64,000 nt of DNA from JAVVSK01 sp036654235 (GTDB lineage: Bacteria; Bacillota; Clostridia; Christensenellales; CAG-138), in the NCBI GenBank assembly GCA_036654235.1, contig JAVVSK010000005.1, positions 48,620 to 112,619 on the forward strand. Direction: 5' to 3'. A model generated the notes under the pieces. That model ran no database searches. It worked only from the letters and a program-made list of their open reading frames with translations, and was not told the DNA's origin. The number at the start of each line of letters is the position of its first letter. The stretch's first letter is position 1. Below are positions 54,207 through 62,944 of the stretch, one piece after another. The position numbers and the translations under genes are program-made.

Positions 54207-54411
54207 TATTTGTAGCTTTCTAAATCATCGTCGATAATTAAAAGGTTCTTCAATAATTGATGCAGTATCTGATAGAACAGCGAGGGTTTTATTGGCTTGG
54301 TCAGATATCTGCTCATGTCGGCATGCAACTCTTTTGAACATTCTCCGCAAAAACGGCATTAGCGGTCATCCTCGGCATTTTAACGTCCATTAAAACGGTA
54401 TTGAATGTTCC
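54207..54411 (-). pseudogene. Decayed receiver-domain fragment of a hybrid histidine kinase
   Basis: The minus strand holds pieces of a receiver domain in order but in two frames: FNTVLMDVKMPR, then directly MTANAVFAENVQK (the segment between them, normally about 30 residues, is missing), then after a frame change YLTKPIKPSLFYQILHQLL with the conserved Lys-Pro. The order and motifs match the C-terminal receiver of the kinase just upstream. It has an internal deletion and a frameshift, so it is not functional. Confidence 0.75.
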
Positions 54412-54518
54412 GGCTTAATCTGTAAAAACGTTCCATAGCACAACTTACCGAAAAATTGCTGAATTACCTACAAGCTTTCATGAATTTGCCTAGGGGCTTC
54501 CCGGTATAAATTTCCGGA

Positions 54519-57500
54519 TTACAATCGTTGCCCGCTTTCCTGTTGTTTTTTTGACATTTGCTCCCACAGCGTTTTATAGAGCAGCTCCCCCGCAATGGGC
54601 TTGGCTAGATGGGCGTTCATGCCGGCATTTTTAGACTTGATCACATCCTCGTCAAAAGCGTTGGCAGACATGGCAATAATAGGCACAACCTTAGCCCAGG
54701 GATTGTCCAAGTTCCTGATAGCCTCGGCGGCTTGCAACCCATCCATTACAGGCATTCGTATATCCATCAGAACGGCATCGTAGTTATGCTCGAGAGCAGC
54801 GGCGAACATTTCCAATCCTTTTTTACCGTTTTCCGCTACCTCCACATAAGCATTTTTGTGTTCCAACAGCTTAGTGGCCACCATAATATTCAGCGGATGA
54901 TCCTCCACCAACAAAATATTCTTGCCGCTAAAATCATAAGAGATCTTGTCTTGTACAGTAGCCGCTTCTACATTTGCTTCAATATCTTTTTCCGGAATGC
55001 CAAAGGGAATCTGAACCCGGAAGGTTGTTCCTTTTCCCAAGGTACTTTCCACCAAAATATTTCCGCCCATAAGCTCAGCAAGATTCTTTGATATGGCAAG
55101 CCCCAAGCCGTTACCTCCGTAGCCGGACTGGATGCCGTTATGCTCCTGAGAAAAGGGGTTGAAAATATCCGGCAAAAAGGTGGGGCTTATGCCGATACCG
55201 GTATCGCGTATGGTGAAGCAGATGCGGGCTGTTTGCGTGTCCAGACTCATTTGGTCGATATCAAGATGGACGGTTCCTCCCGGCGCGGTAAATTTGACAG
55301 CGTTGGTCAGGATATTGATTAGAATTTGTTGTAGCCGCACGCCGTCTCCAAGATAGCTGTACTTGCAACCCTCAAATTTTGTCACAATGTAGTGAACACC
55401 CTTTTCCTCCGCTTGGGTTCCGATAATGGTGCAGATGGAGTCCAAAAAAGGCTGACAGGCAATTAGTTCGGTTTTCAATGCTACCTTGCCGGTTTCAATT
55501 TTAGACATATCCAGAATATCACTCAGCAGTTGGAGTAAATACTGGGAAGCATACTGTGATTTTTCAACGCACTCGCTGATGAAAACAGGGTCATCCAGCC
55601 GTTGGGAGACGAGCTGATCCATACCCATAATAGCGTTCATTGGGGTGCGGAGCTCATGGCTTATTCGGGAAAGAAATTCCGTTTTTGCAGCGTTGGCGCG
55701 CTCTGCCATTTCAACCGCCGCCGTCAGTTCCTTGTTTTTCTTTTCCTGCTCCTCTACGGCGGCGGTAATGTCAACTCGGGTTAGTAACATGCTTTTCCGG
55801 TCTCGGTCGATATAACTGAACCGCAGCTGCTTTTTTAAGACCCCGCCGCTAGGATTCCGGATGCTGTAAAAAACGCTGTACGACGATGCGGTTTCTAACT
55901 GCTTCAGTACCGTTTCCAACAGAATTTCGTCCAGTACCCTATCCACATCCTCGGGGCAGACAGAGCGGCGAACATAGTCCCGGCTTTCCTCAATAAAATG
56001 GGTAGTTTCGTGGATATAGGTGTCGCCAATATCCTTTTGAGTATAACGCACCGCCGTATTCCGCGCAATATCCGCCACCAGCAAAAAGTCATAATCGGTT
56101 TGCGCGATGGCGTTCATGATGTTTTGCATAGTGCGCTCGTTAGTCACATCCGTGGAATAGAGGAATGCGACAATGTCTCCATTTTCCTTCTTCATCATGT
56201 GAACCGTCATAATGGTCCAGTACTGCCGCCCACCGATTTTGCGTATCAGTTCCAAGGACAGAGTGGTTTTACCGCCGGCAAATTGCCTCAATAGCGCGTC
56301 CCGATTGAAAACCAGCCCACACTGCCTTTGCATTTCGCCGGTGGCAAGCTCGGTATACACCTGATCGAAATAGTCCTGTACCGTTTTCGCGTCTGCCATG
56401 TTAGCGGTTACTTCCGGAAAAATACTCTTATAGTCCAAAATGCTATTCTTCGTTAAATTGACGTTGATAGATGCCATAGTTGCCTTTTGCATCGCCTCAC
56501 GATAGGATAGCTCGTCCAGATACCGCTTTTCCGCCTCTTTTTCGCGGGTAATATCACGCCCAACGCAGTATGCTTTCATAGGCTTACCGGTCTCGCTGAA
56601 CTCGTTGGTATAAATCACGCGTTCACACCAGAAGTCATCGGTAGGATTCTGCCTAATCCAGAGATCAGCGGTAACCTCTCGCTCGCCATTTTTAAGCCGC
56701 TCGATCATGTCAAAGAGCAGCGGAGCGCAGTCCTCTCTAATATGCCCCTCGGAAACCACCGTTTGCAGATAATTCAAAATAACACCGTCTTTGGGATTTG
56801 CCCGGGGAGAAGTGGAGAAAATATCCATCTTATCCGTAGCGTAATCGTATTCCCAAATATTAATGTTGGCAGCGCGAATAGCGGCGGCATAGCGCGCCTC
56901 GCTCTCGCGGAGGGCATTCTCTGCCTGAACCTGTTCATGCATGTCGGTAAAGACAGTGTACAGAATGGGGATGCCATCAGGACCGGTCATCACCCTCCCT
57001 GAAACTCGCATCCAACGATAGCTGCCGTTCTTTTGCAGCACACGATGGGCGTACTCGAACTTGCGGTTCTCCGCTCGAGCCGCCGCAATCGCGTCCAAAA
57101 GCCCCTGTCGATCATCGGGATGAAAAATATCCAATGTTGAGTTGCGGGTTGCCTGTAAATATTCTTCCTTCGTCATATTGCAGAAGCCATAGGCACCATC
57201 ACTCATAAAAATAGGGGTAAATGTCTCGTCAAGATGATACATCCCTACACCGCCAGGGACAGAATTGACTAGGGTTTCATATTTGTTAACAGAAGCGCGA
57301 ATTGTGGCTTCCATCTGCTTCTGCGCCGTAATGTCAGTGTAATATGCATACACCAGCTCGTCTCCGTTGTCATCAAGCATATGCTGGGAGCACTGGTTCA
57401 CCCATATGAGACTGCCGTCATTTTTCACAATACGGTAGGCGATTTCGTATGGTTCGGGGTCGCCGTTACGCAGGGAGGCCTCCCCCTTCAGGCGTGCAAT

Positions 57501-57698
57501 GTCCTCGTGATAAATACAGTTCCATACGGATTTGTGAATAGTCTGTAGGGGCGCATCTGACTCTGTAAAGCCCAACATTTGGCAAAATCTCTTGTTTGCA
57601 AAAATAATGTTGTAGTCTGGGTAGGCGGTCACAATAAGAATGCCGATGGGCAGAGAAAGCTTCATCAGCTCTGATTTGATTTCCGAAAACTGTTTCAT
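54519..57698 (-). CDS. PAS-domain hybrid sensor histidine kinase with C-terminal receiver
   Basis: A soluble 1059-residue hybrid kinase, no membrane helix seen. At least three PAS domains (about 13-120, 135-255, 262-385; each ending in a D-I/M-T/H-type strand such as AYYTDITAQKQ) are followed by one or two more PAS-like segments, the dimerisation helix FLSRISHELRTPMNA (His681), the ATPase lobe (NILTNAVKF, DTGIGIS, GGNGLGLAISKNL) and a receiver with NILLVEDHPLN and phosphoacceptor Asp979 in VLMDIRMPVMDG. The ATG at 57698 is preferred to the GTG at 57704 because GAAGGGA lies at proper spacing. Five bases separate it from the upstream kinase, so they form an operon. Confidence 0.92.
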   Translation of the reverse strand: MKQFSEIKSELMKLSLPIGILIVTAYPDYNIIFANKRFCQMLGFTESDAPLQTIHKSVWNCIYHEDIARLKGEASLRNGDPEPYEIAYRIVKNDGSLIWVNQCSQHMLDDNGDELVYAYYTDITAQKQMEATIRASVNKYETLVNSVPGGVGMYHLDETFTPIFMSDGAYGFCNMTKEEYLQATRNSTLDIFHPDDRQGLLDAIAAARAENRKFEYAHRVLQKNGSYRWMRVSGRVMTGPDGIPILYTVFTDMHEQVQAENALRESEARYAAAIRAANINIWEYDYATDKMDIFSTSPRANPKDGVILNYLQTVVSEGHIREDCAPLLFDMIERLKNGEREVTADLWIRQNPTDDFWCERVIYTNEFSETGKPMKAYCVGRDITREKEAEKRYLDELSYREAMQKATMASINVNLTKNSILDYKSIFPEVTANMADAKTVQDYFDQVYTELATGEMQRQCGLVFNRDALLRQFAGGKTTLSLELIRKIGGRQYWTIMTVHMMKKENGDIVAFLYSTDVTNERTMQNIMNAIAQTDYDFLLVADIARNTAVRYTQKDIGDTYIHETTHFIEESRDYVRRSVCPEDVDRVLDEILLETVLKQLETASSYSVFYSIRNPSGGVLKKQLRFSYIDRDRKSMLLTRVDITAAVEEQEKKNKELTAAVEMAERANAAKTEFLSRISHELRTPMNAIMGMDQLVSQRLDDPVFISECVEKSQYASQYLLQLLSDILDMSKIETGKVALKTELIACQPFLDSICTIIGTQAEEKGVHYIVTKFEGCKYSYLGDGVRLQQILINILTNAVKFTAPGGTVHLDIDQMSLDTQTARICFTIRDTGIGISPTFLPDIFNPFSQEHNGIQSGYGGNGLGLAISKNLAELMGGNILVESTLGKGTTFRVQIPFGIPEKDIEANVEAATVQDKISYDFSGKNILLVEDHPLNIMVATKLLEHKNAYVEVAENGKKGLEMFAAALEHNYDAVLMDIRMPVMDGLQAAEAIRNLDNPWAKVVPIIAMSANAFDEDVIKSKNAGMNAHLAKPIAGELLYKTLWEQMSKKQQESGQRL

Positions 57699-57703
57699 AT
57701 TCA

Positions 57704-60700
57704 CTATCCCTTCTCATGCAAAAAACGTTGTATGATTTGATACAAAATCTGCGGCTCAATGGGTTTAGCAAGGTGAGCGTTCATGCCTGCCGCCTTGGTT
57801 TTCTCAATATCCTCATCAAAGGCGTTGGCGGTCATGGCGATTATTGGGATGGTAGCAGCATCCGCTTTTCGCATCTGGCGGATTGATTTAGTGGCGGTTA
57901 TTCCGTCCATCACCGGCATCCGAATGTCCATGAGAATGACATCGTAGTAGCCCTCCTGCTTTTGTGCGAAGATCTCAATAGCCCGCAGTCCGTTTTCAGC
58001 AACCTCCACCTCTAAATGTTTTGCCGCCAACAGTTTTTTAGCCACCTCAATGTTCAACAGATGATCCTCTACCAGCAACACCCGTTTACCGGTGAAATCA
58101 TAATCATGCGGGGGCATCGGTTCGAGAGACAATTCTTTGCCTATGTAAATTTTTTCAAAAGCAGAACTGAGGGAGGACTTGAATACAGGCTTGGAAAGCA
58201 GCAGGTTAACCCCCGCCTGCTTCGCCTCTACCTCAATCGCCGCCCAATCGTAAGCAGTCATGATGATAATGGTAACTTCGAATCCTACGATTTCCCTAAT
58301 TTTGCCAGTGGTTTCAATGCCATCCATATCCGGCATTTTCCAGTCCACCAGGATTATATCGTAGTATTCATGATTTTCCCATTTCTCTCGCACCGTTTCC
58401 AGCGCCTTTGCACCGGAAGCCACATAGTCTGCCTGAAAATGCATGTCCAGCAGAATCTCACGAGTATGGCGACAGACAAGAATATCATCATCCACAATGA
58501 GAACCTTTAGATGTTCCATCTGCACCGTGGGTTTACGTCTTGCAACTCGCCTACTCTTCTCTGAAATGCCAAGTTTCACAGCTACCACAAATTCACTGCC
58601 GACACCTTCAATGCTGTTGACGCTAATTTTTCCGCCCATCAAATCCAGGAGATTCCGACAGATGGCCAGCCCCAAACCGGTTCCGGTGTAAGGCGTGGTA
58701 GAACCGCCCTGCTGCTGTTCAAATGGCTCAAACAGCCGAGGCAGAAATTTCTCGCTGATTCCGATCCCTGTATCGTTCACATTAAATTTTAACAATGCCT
58801 CGTCTTGGTGAATTTTTTCCTGATGAATCATCAGCTGCACCTTTCCGCCGGGAGGAGTGAACTTAATGGCGTTTGAAATTAGATTGACCAACACTTGTTG
58901 CAATTTCATAGCGTCGCCAATATAAGTATCCTCGGTATAACTCGTAAGGATGGTATCGTATTCAACCCCTTTTTCCTGCGCTTGAGTATGGCAAATGCTG
59001 TTGATAGCACTTATAAATTCTTCAAAAGGAATTTCCTCATAGCGAATGAAGACCTTGCCGCTCTCAATTCTGGACATATCCAGCACATCGTTGATGAGAG
59101 ACAGCAAAAAGCGCGCCGCAATGCCGATCTTAGAAAGATAGTCCGCTATCTGCGCCGGATCATTGATACACCCTGCCGCCAAGGTAGACATGCCAATGAT
59201 GGTGTTCATGGGCGTTCTGATTTCGTGGCTCATGCGGGAAAGGAACTCCGATTTCGCACTGCTGGCCTGCTGCGCCGCCATCAGTGCATCCCGAAGTGCC
59301 GCGTTTTTCCGTTGCTCATCGTCGTAAATAGCAGTAATATCGCTGCGTGTCAAAATAATTTTCCGGCGTGGCTTATCCAGATAGGAGAGCTGCAACTTTT
59401 TGCGGCTAATACTGCCATCCAATTCACGAACGCTGGTATAAGTGGTGTAAACATCCTGCTTTTCCAGGTTTGCAATTACATTCTCATAGGAAAGCTCCTG
59501 AATATTGCGTTCTATTTCATCTTTCACCAAATACTTTCGCGCATAAGTAGCAACCTCCTGCTGATAGCTGTTGGCATATATCGGGGGAAGGGGCGTTTTC
59601 CCTTTGCTTTGAGTAAATATAACGTAAGTATCGGTGTCGCTATCCAGCAGTGCCAAATAGTCATAGTCTAAGTTTACAACAGCATCCACCAGCGCCTTTG
59701 ACATTTTTTTCTGATCAATATCAGTGGCGTAGATATACGCCTCCACATCGCCGCTTTTTGGGTTCTGAAACATATCCAATTCTATTTTAATCCACAAAAT
59801 TTTATCATTTCCAAAATTCACATAGGATTCCTGAACAAGACTTATTTTTCCCTCACAATAGCTTTGAATCAAGTTTTTACGGTTAAAAATTTTTTTATAT
59901 TCTTCCAATTCACGCTCATCTATATGAGTGGCATATTCGTGCTCAAAAAATCCATCAACCGTTCCATCACCTTGAAAGCCCATGATAATAGGGTTATTAC
60001 CTTGCCCATCACAGCAGATGTTTTGTGTTAGATTCATTTTAAACGAGCCTATGACATCCTGATTATGTACTTCCCGCCATTTCAGTTCTTCCTGATATCG
60101 CTCTTCCAGCCGGACTCGCTCCGAAATATCAACGCCGGTGCCGATTGCCCTAACTGGCTTTCCATTCTCATCAAAGAGGGTAGTATATGAAATTTCATAC
60201 CACCAAAAGGTATCGCTACCCGCATTCTTCCAACGGCTTACACTTTTTGCCGATTTTTCTCCGGCATAAAGCTTGCCAAACATCTCATTCATCTCCGGCA
60301 CATCCTCCGGGTACATTGGGCTATCGGGTGCAGCAAATACCTCCGGTACATTGTGGATTACACGAACACCATCAAAAGTTTTGATGTGGGAGGCATTGTT
60401 GAAATCATAGATGGTTTTGTTGGCAAGATCAAACATCCAAATGGTTACCTCACACTGCTTTGTTGCCTGAGCATAGTTTTCCGCAAGATTTTTATAAGCA
60501 GAAATATTTTCAGCAATCCCGTTGGCACTCACCGGCTTTCCGGACGCATCAAAGGCGGTGTGGTACTGGATTTTTTTCCAAACGGGCGCACCATGTTCAA
60601 TCACCAGTATTTCGTCAGAGGGGTCGGTTTCTCCTGCTCGAATGCGATCATGCAGATGTAGCCATGCTTCGGCACTACTCTTGTGAATAATCCCCATGTC

Positions 60701-60886
60701 AATCAGCTTTTTAGGATAGTTATCCCATGATTCCAAATGTGCAAGCTCTTCCATTATATTCTGTCCAGGGGCGGCGGTGTTATCGGCGGGATAAAACGTC
60801 CAACACTGAATTCCGCAGTACTTCAAAATTGCGACAACATCTTCTGCTGCCGATAGGTCTTTACGCTCCTCGTTATTCTTTTTCAT
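57704..60886 (-). CDS. PAS-domain hybrid sensor histidine kinase with two receivers
   Basis: A soluble 1060-residue hybrid kinase. The N-terminal part (~1-500) has PAS-like segments (for example FWWYEISYTTLFDENGKPVRAIGTGVDI in the 200-260 region). The dimerisation helix is FLSRMSHEIRTPMNT (His554). The ATPase lobe has NLISNAIKF, DTGIGIS and GTGLGLAICRNL. Two receivers follow: LKVLIVDDDILVC with VDWKMPDMDG, and RVLLVEDHLLNIEVA with ILMDIRMPVMDG. The ATG at 60886 is chosen because GAGGTG lies seven bases upstream. The two kinases share a general layout and probably arose by duplication. No separate output regulator is nearby. Confidence 0.92.
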   Translation of the reverse strand: MKKNNEERKDLSAAEDVVAILKYCGIQCWTFYPADNTAAPGQNIMEELAHLESWDNYPKKLIDMGIIHKSSAEAWLHLHDRIRAGETDPSDEILVIEHGAPVWKKIQYHTAFDASGKPVSANGIAENISAYKNLAENYAQATKQCEVTIWMFDLANKTIYDFNNASHIKTFDGVRVIHNVPEVFAAPDSPMYPEDVPEMNEMFGKLYAGEKSAKSVSRWKNAGSDTFWWYEISYTTLFDENGKPVRAIGTGVDISERVRLEERYQEELKWREVHNQDVIGSFKMNLTQNICCDGQGNNPIIMGFQGDGTVDGFFEHEYATHIDERELEEYKKIFNRKNLIQSYCEGKISLVQESYVNFGNDKILWIKIELDMFQNPKSGDVEAYIYATDIDQKKMSKALVDAVVNLDYDYLALLDSDTDTYVIFTQSKGKTPLPPIYANSYQQEVATYARKYLVKDEIERNIQELSYENVIANLEKQDVYTTYTSVRELDGSISRKKLQLSYLDKPRRKIILTRSDITAIYDDEQRKNAALRDALMAAQQASSAKSEFLSRMSHEIRTPMNTIIGMSTLAAGCINDPAQIADYLSKIGIAARFLLSLINDVLDMSRIESGKVFIRYEEIPFEEFISAINSICHTQAQEKGVEYDTILTSYTEDTYIGDAMKLQQVLVNLISNAIKFTPPGGKVQLMIHQEKIHQDEALLKFNVNDTGIGISEKFLPRLFEPFEQQQGGSTTPYTGTGLGLAICRNLLDLMGGKISVNSIEGVGSEFVVAVKLGISEKSRRVARRKPTVQMEHLKVLIVDDDILVCRHTREILLDMHFQADYVASGAKALETVREKWENHEYYDIILVDWKMPDMDGIETTGKIREIVGFEVTIIIMTAYDWAAIEVEAKQAGVNLLLSKPVFKSSLSSAFEKIYIGKELSLEPMPPHDYDFTGKRVLLVEDHLLNIEVAKKLLAAKHLEVEVAENGLRAIEIFAQKQEGYYDVILMDIRMPVMDGITATKSIRQMRKADAATIPIIAMTANAFDEDIEKTKAAGMNAHLAKPIEPQILYQIIQRFLHEKG

Positions 60887-60939
60887 AGCCGGACACCTCA
60901 CTCCAACGCAAATTTTTGCTGTCCACTTCTGTCACATCC

Positions 60940-61230
60940 ACCTCAACCGCCAAGTGGATTATGGTTCCCATTGCGACCAATATTTTCACCGTGTGTCAAA
61001 AAAATCTGCGATGAGTTTGGCATCCGGAACAAGCAGGTATAAATTTTGCCCTCCTCAATAATGGGCATGGAATAAAAATTACAGGGCTTGATGCGGTGCA
61101 TCAAAACCTCGTAGCATTTTTTTGCCCTTGCAGTCCTCCCGCGTAACACCCATCACTTTACAGAGGCTGTTACTGGCGTAGATGAGGTTGACAAAAATAG
61201 TAATGGTCGCTTGTTGCCTAGTCATTATCC
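60940..61230 (-). pseudogene. Decayed PAS-domain fragment with poly-A frameshift
   Basis: The minus strand reads LIYASNSLCKVMGVTREDCKG, typical of PAS domains of such kinases, then shifts frame at a run of seven A and continues CYEVLMHRIKPCNFY and EEGKIYTCLFRMPNS. Removing one A restores a continuous PAS sequence. It lacks a start and the rest of the kinase. It lies directly upstream of the two intact kinases. Confidence 0.75.
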
Positions 61231-61434
61231 AGATTCAAATCATACTACACTGTGGAATTTAAGAAATTATAATACCAAATATTCTCTTCATTTCCCGGCG
61301 GCATCAGGTAGGTTGATAGTGTTTTTGCAGTTATAGTAATTTCCGGTTTTGGTGAACACCAAAAAACAGTATCAAACTCGTTTTTCTTCGTGATAGAAGG
61401 GAAGATAACTCTTAAGCGTGTCAAACCGCTTAGC

Positions 61435-61650
61435 CTATTGCGCCCTTTCGGTTTTCTCCAACATAAAGTTACCCCGCGCCATGGTCAAGGTTACGTTCAT
61501 CGGCTGTGCCATAAGCTCTTTGATGCCAATGTGCATATTCCCGGAGGTTAGCTTTGTGACATATTCGATATAAAGCGTGTAAACGCTCCATTGGCTTAGT
61601 CGCCATTTTTGCGATGCCTCTGCTACAGAAATATATTTTTTATTGTTACT
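61435..61650 (-). pseudogene. Relic of a helix-turn-helix (excisionase-like) gene
   Basis: A frame on the minus strand reads NNKKYISVAEASQKWRLSQ, the common start of small excisionase/MerR-like HTH proteins (YISVAEAA-KWGLS). It then continues for some 50 residues of unrecognised sequence to a stop at 61435. No ATG, GTG or TTG start is available in a good position. It follows a consensus promoter by about 30 bases. Confidence 0.5.
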
Positions 61651-61680
61651 CCCTTATTTCGACAGGGTATTTACGGTTTA

Positions 61681-61709
61681 ATTATAAGCATTCATATGAA
61701 TAATGTCAA
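61681..61709 (-). promoter_or_regulatory. Consensus promoter facing the tandem kinases, with palindromic spacer
   Basis: On the minus strand a perfect TTGACA (61709-61704), exactly 17 bases, and a perfect TATAAT (61686-61681). The spacer contains the 12-bp palindrome ATTCATATGAAT (61690-61701), a possible repressor site. Transcription would run through the HTH and PAS relics into the kinases, about 800 bases away. Confidence 0.75.
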
Positions 61710-61961
61710 CGAAATAACAGAAAGGTCCGGGTAGATTTCCCTCTTTTCTATGCGAAATTCTCAATTAGGGAGAGCTTTTCTGCATAGATGCGTTCCGTTT
61801 TTTAGTAAAGTGAATTGCTGCTTGTCCAAACAGCTTTTAACTGAAACAACACCATACTTCAGTATGATTTCCCCTTTTTATGTGTTTATTGCAAAGAACG
61901 ACGAAATCTGTCGCTATCTCATCAACAAGATAAACTTTAAATTCTTTGTCAAAATCGTTAA

Positions 61962-62412
61962 GGTAGATATGGAGACGGAGAAATCATCCTATATGCGGGG
62001 GTGGGCTTTCAGCCTTACCGCCCGGACGGAAGTTTTATTATGCAGAGCTTCATCTATCCCACACCGACCATCATAGAAATTTTTTATCCAAATGACAAAG
62101 CCAGGTTGAATACGCCGAAAAAACCGGAATACAGTATAGACTATTCGCTTGTTTAAATGTTCTCCCGGTATGACTATGTGCTCAATAGCGGGACCGTTTA
62201 TTTTGATCTAGTCCATGATAACGGTGAAAATGAAAACGACATTACAGTCATCAAAATCGTGAAACCAAACATCTCACAAAAAGGCGTTATCGATGTCAGT
62301 AAATCCGGCGATGAGTTTTCTAGCCGCCGAAATTGAAAACGACCTAATTCGCGGCGAGATAAAAGGACTAAAAAATAATGATGACGGCGAAGTTATGGGA
62401 TTGTTTAAATAA
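61962..62412 (+). pseudogene. Decayed surface-protein gene (SpaA/pilin-like fragments)
   Basis: On the plus strand a frame reads YAGVGFQPYRPDGSFIMQSF and YPTPTIIEIFYPND, stops at TAA 62154, and goes on in the same frame with MFSRYDYVLNSGTVYFDLVH and KGVIDVSKSGDEFSS. A frame change near 62325 leads to IENDLIRGEIKGLKNNDDGE and a stop at 62412. The KGVIDVSKSGDEF and GEIKGLK strands resemble repeat domains of SpaA-like surface proteins. One in-frame stop, one frameshift and no 5' end mark it as decayed. Confidence 0.6.
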
Positions 62413-62627
62413 GATATATTTCCGAATAATAAAAGTAAGTCTTTGCGCTTTGCACGGACTTTTACATCTATGATGTCTCCACACTATAAAAACAACTTTC
62501 GCATATACTTTATTGAGCCTATGAGATTCAAAAAAGTAAATCAAAAAACATCTTAACTTTTTGCCCTTCATAGGCTTTCGGCAGATTAATAAATCTGTAC
62601 TATAAACTTAAATTTGGAGGTTATCCT
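62413..62627. other. Leader region of the surface-protein pair
   Basis: Contains AGCCTATGA (62516-62524) and TCATAGGCT (62568-62576), an exact 9-bp inverted repeat with a 43-base loop. No clear -35/-10 pair was found; a sigma factor other than sigma-A may be used, or the promoter is weak. Confidence 0.4.
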
Positions 62628-62900
62628 ATGGGAATGCCCATTATTAAACCCGGCACCATAACTCGAGGCGATGCCGTCGGCAATATTATCGAATCCGTTG
62701 CAATGGAAGAAGCGGCTTTTGCGCATATTCTCAATGCAGAAAGTGAAAAGATCATGGCAGTTGTAAATAACGGCACTGCGACACCCGAACAACTCTTGGC
62801 GGTCAATGCATCCGTTAAAAATGCAATTAGCGCTATTTCTCGTCTGGAAATGCAATTGCAAGCAAAGCTTGATATGTTCCAGACCACAGTTTGCCAGTAA
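62628..62900 (+). CDS. Small helical protein with EEAAFAHILNAESEKI motif
   Basis: A 90-residue all-helical protein. The segment SVAMEEAAFAHILNAESEKIMAVV and the C-terminal RLEMQLQAKLDMF match a group of small Bacillota proteins often seen beside genes for surface or spore-coat (collagen-like or repeat) proteins. There is no signal peptide. GGAGG lies at good spacing before the ATG. The function is unknown; by context it may help to display or assemble the large protein encoded 44 bases downstream. Confidence 0.8.
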   Translation: MGMPIIKPGTITRGDAVGNIIESVAMEEAAFAHILNAESEKIMAVVNNGTATPEQLLAVNASVKNAISAISRLEMQLQAKLDMFQTTVCQ

Positions 62901-62944
62901 TATAACTGGTACGCAAAAATCTATTATATAAAGGAGACATTATT

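Noticed and set aside
58895..59671. Long plus-strand open frame of 258 codons antisense to the second kinase
   Set aside because: The minus strand clearly encodes the conserved kinase core there; the plus frame is a shadow.
61750..62076. 108-codon plus-strand open frame in the decayed region
   Set aside because: Its 3' part runs in a different frame from the recognisable surface-protein fragments, and no ribosome binding site or motif supports it.
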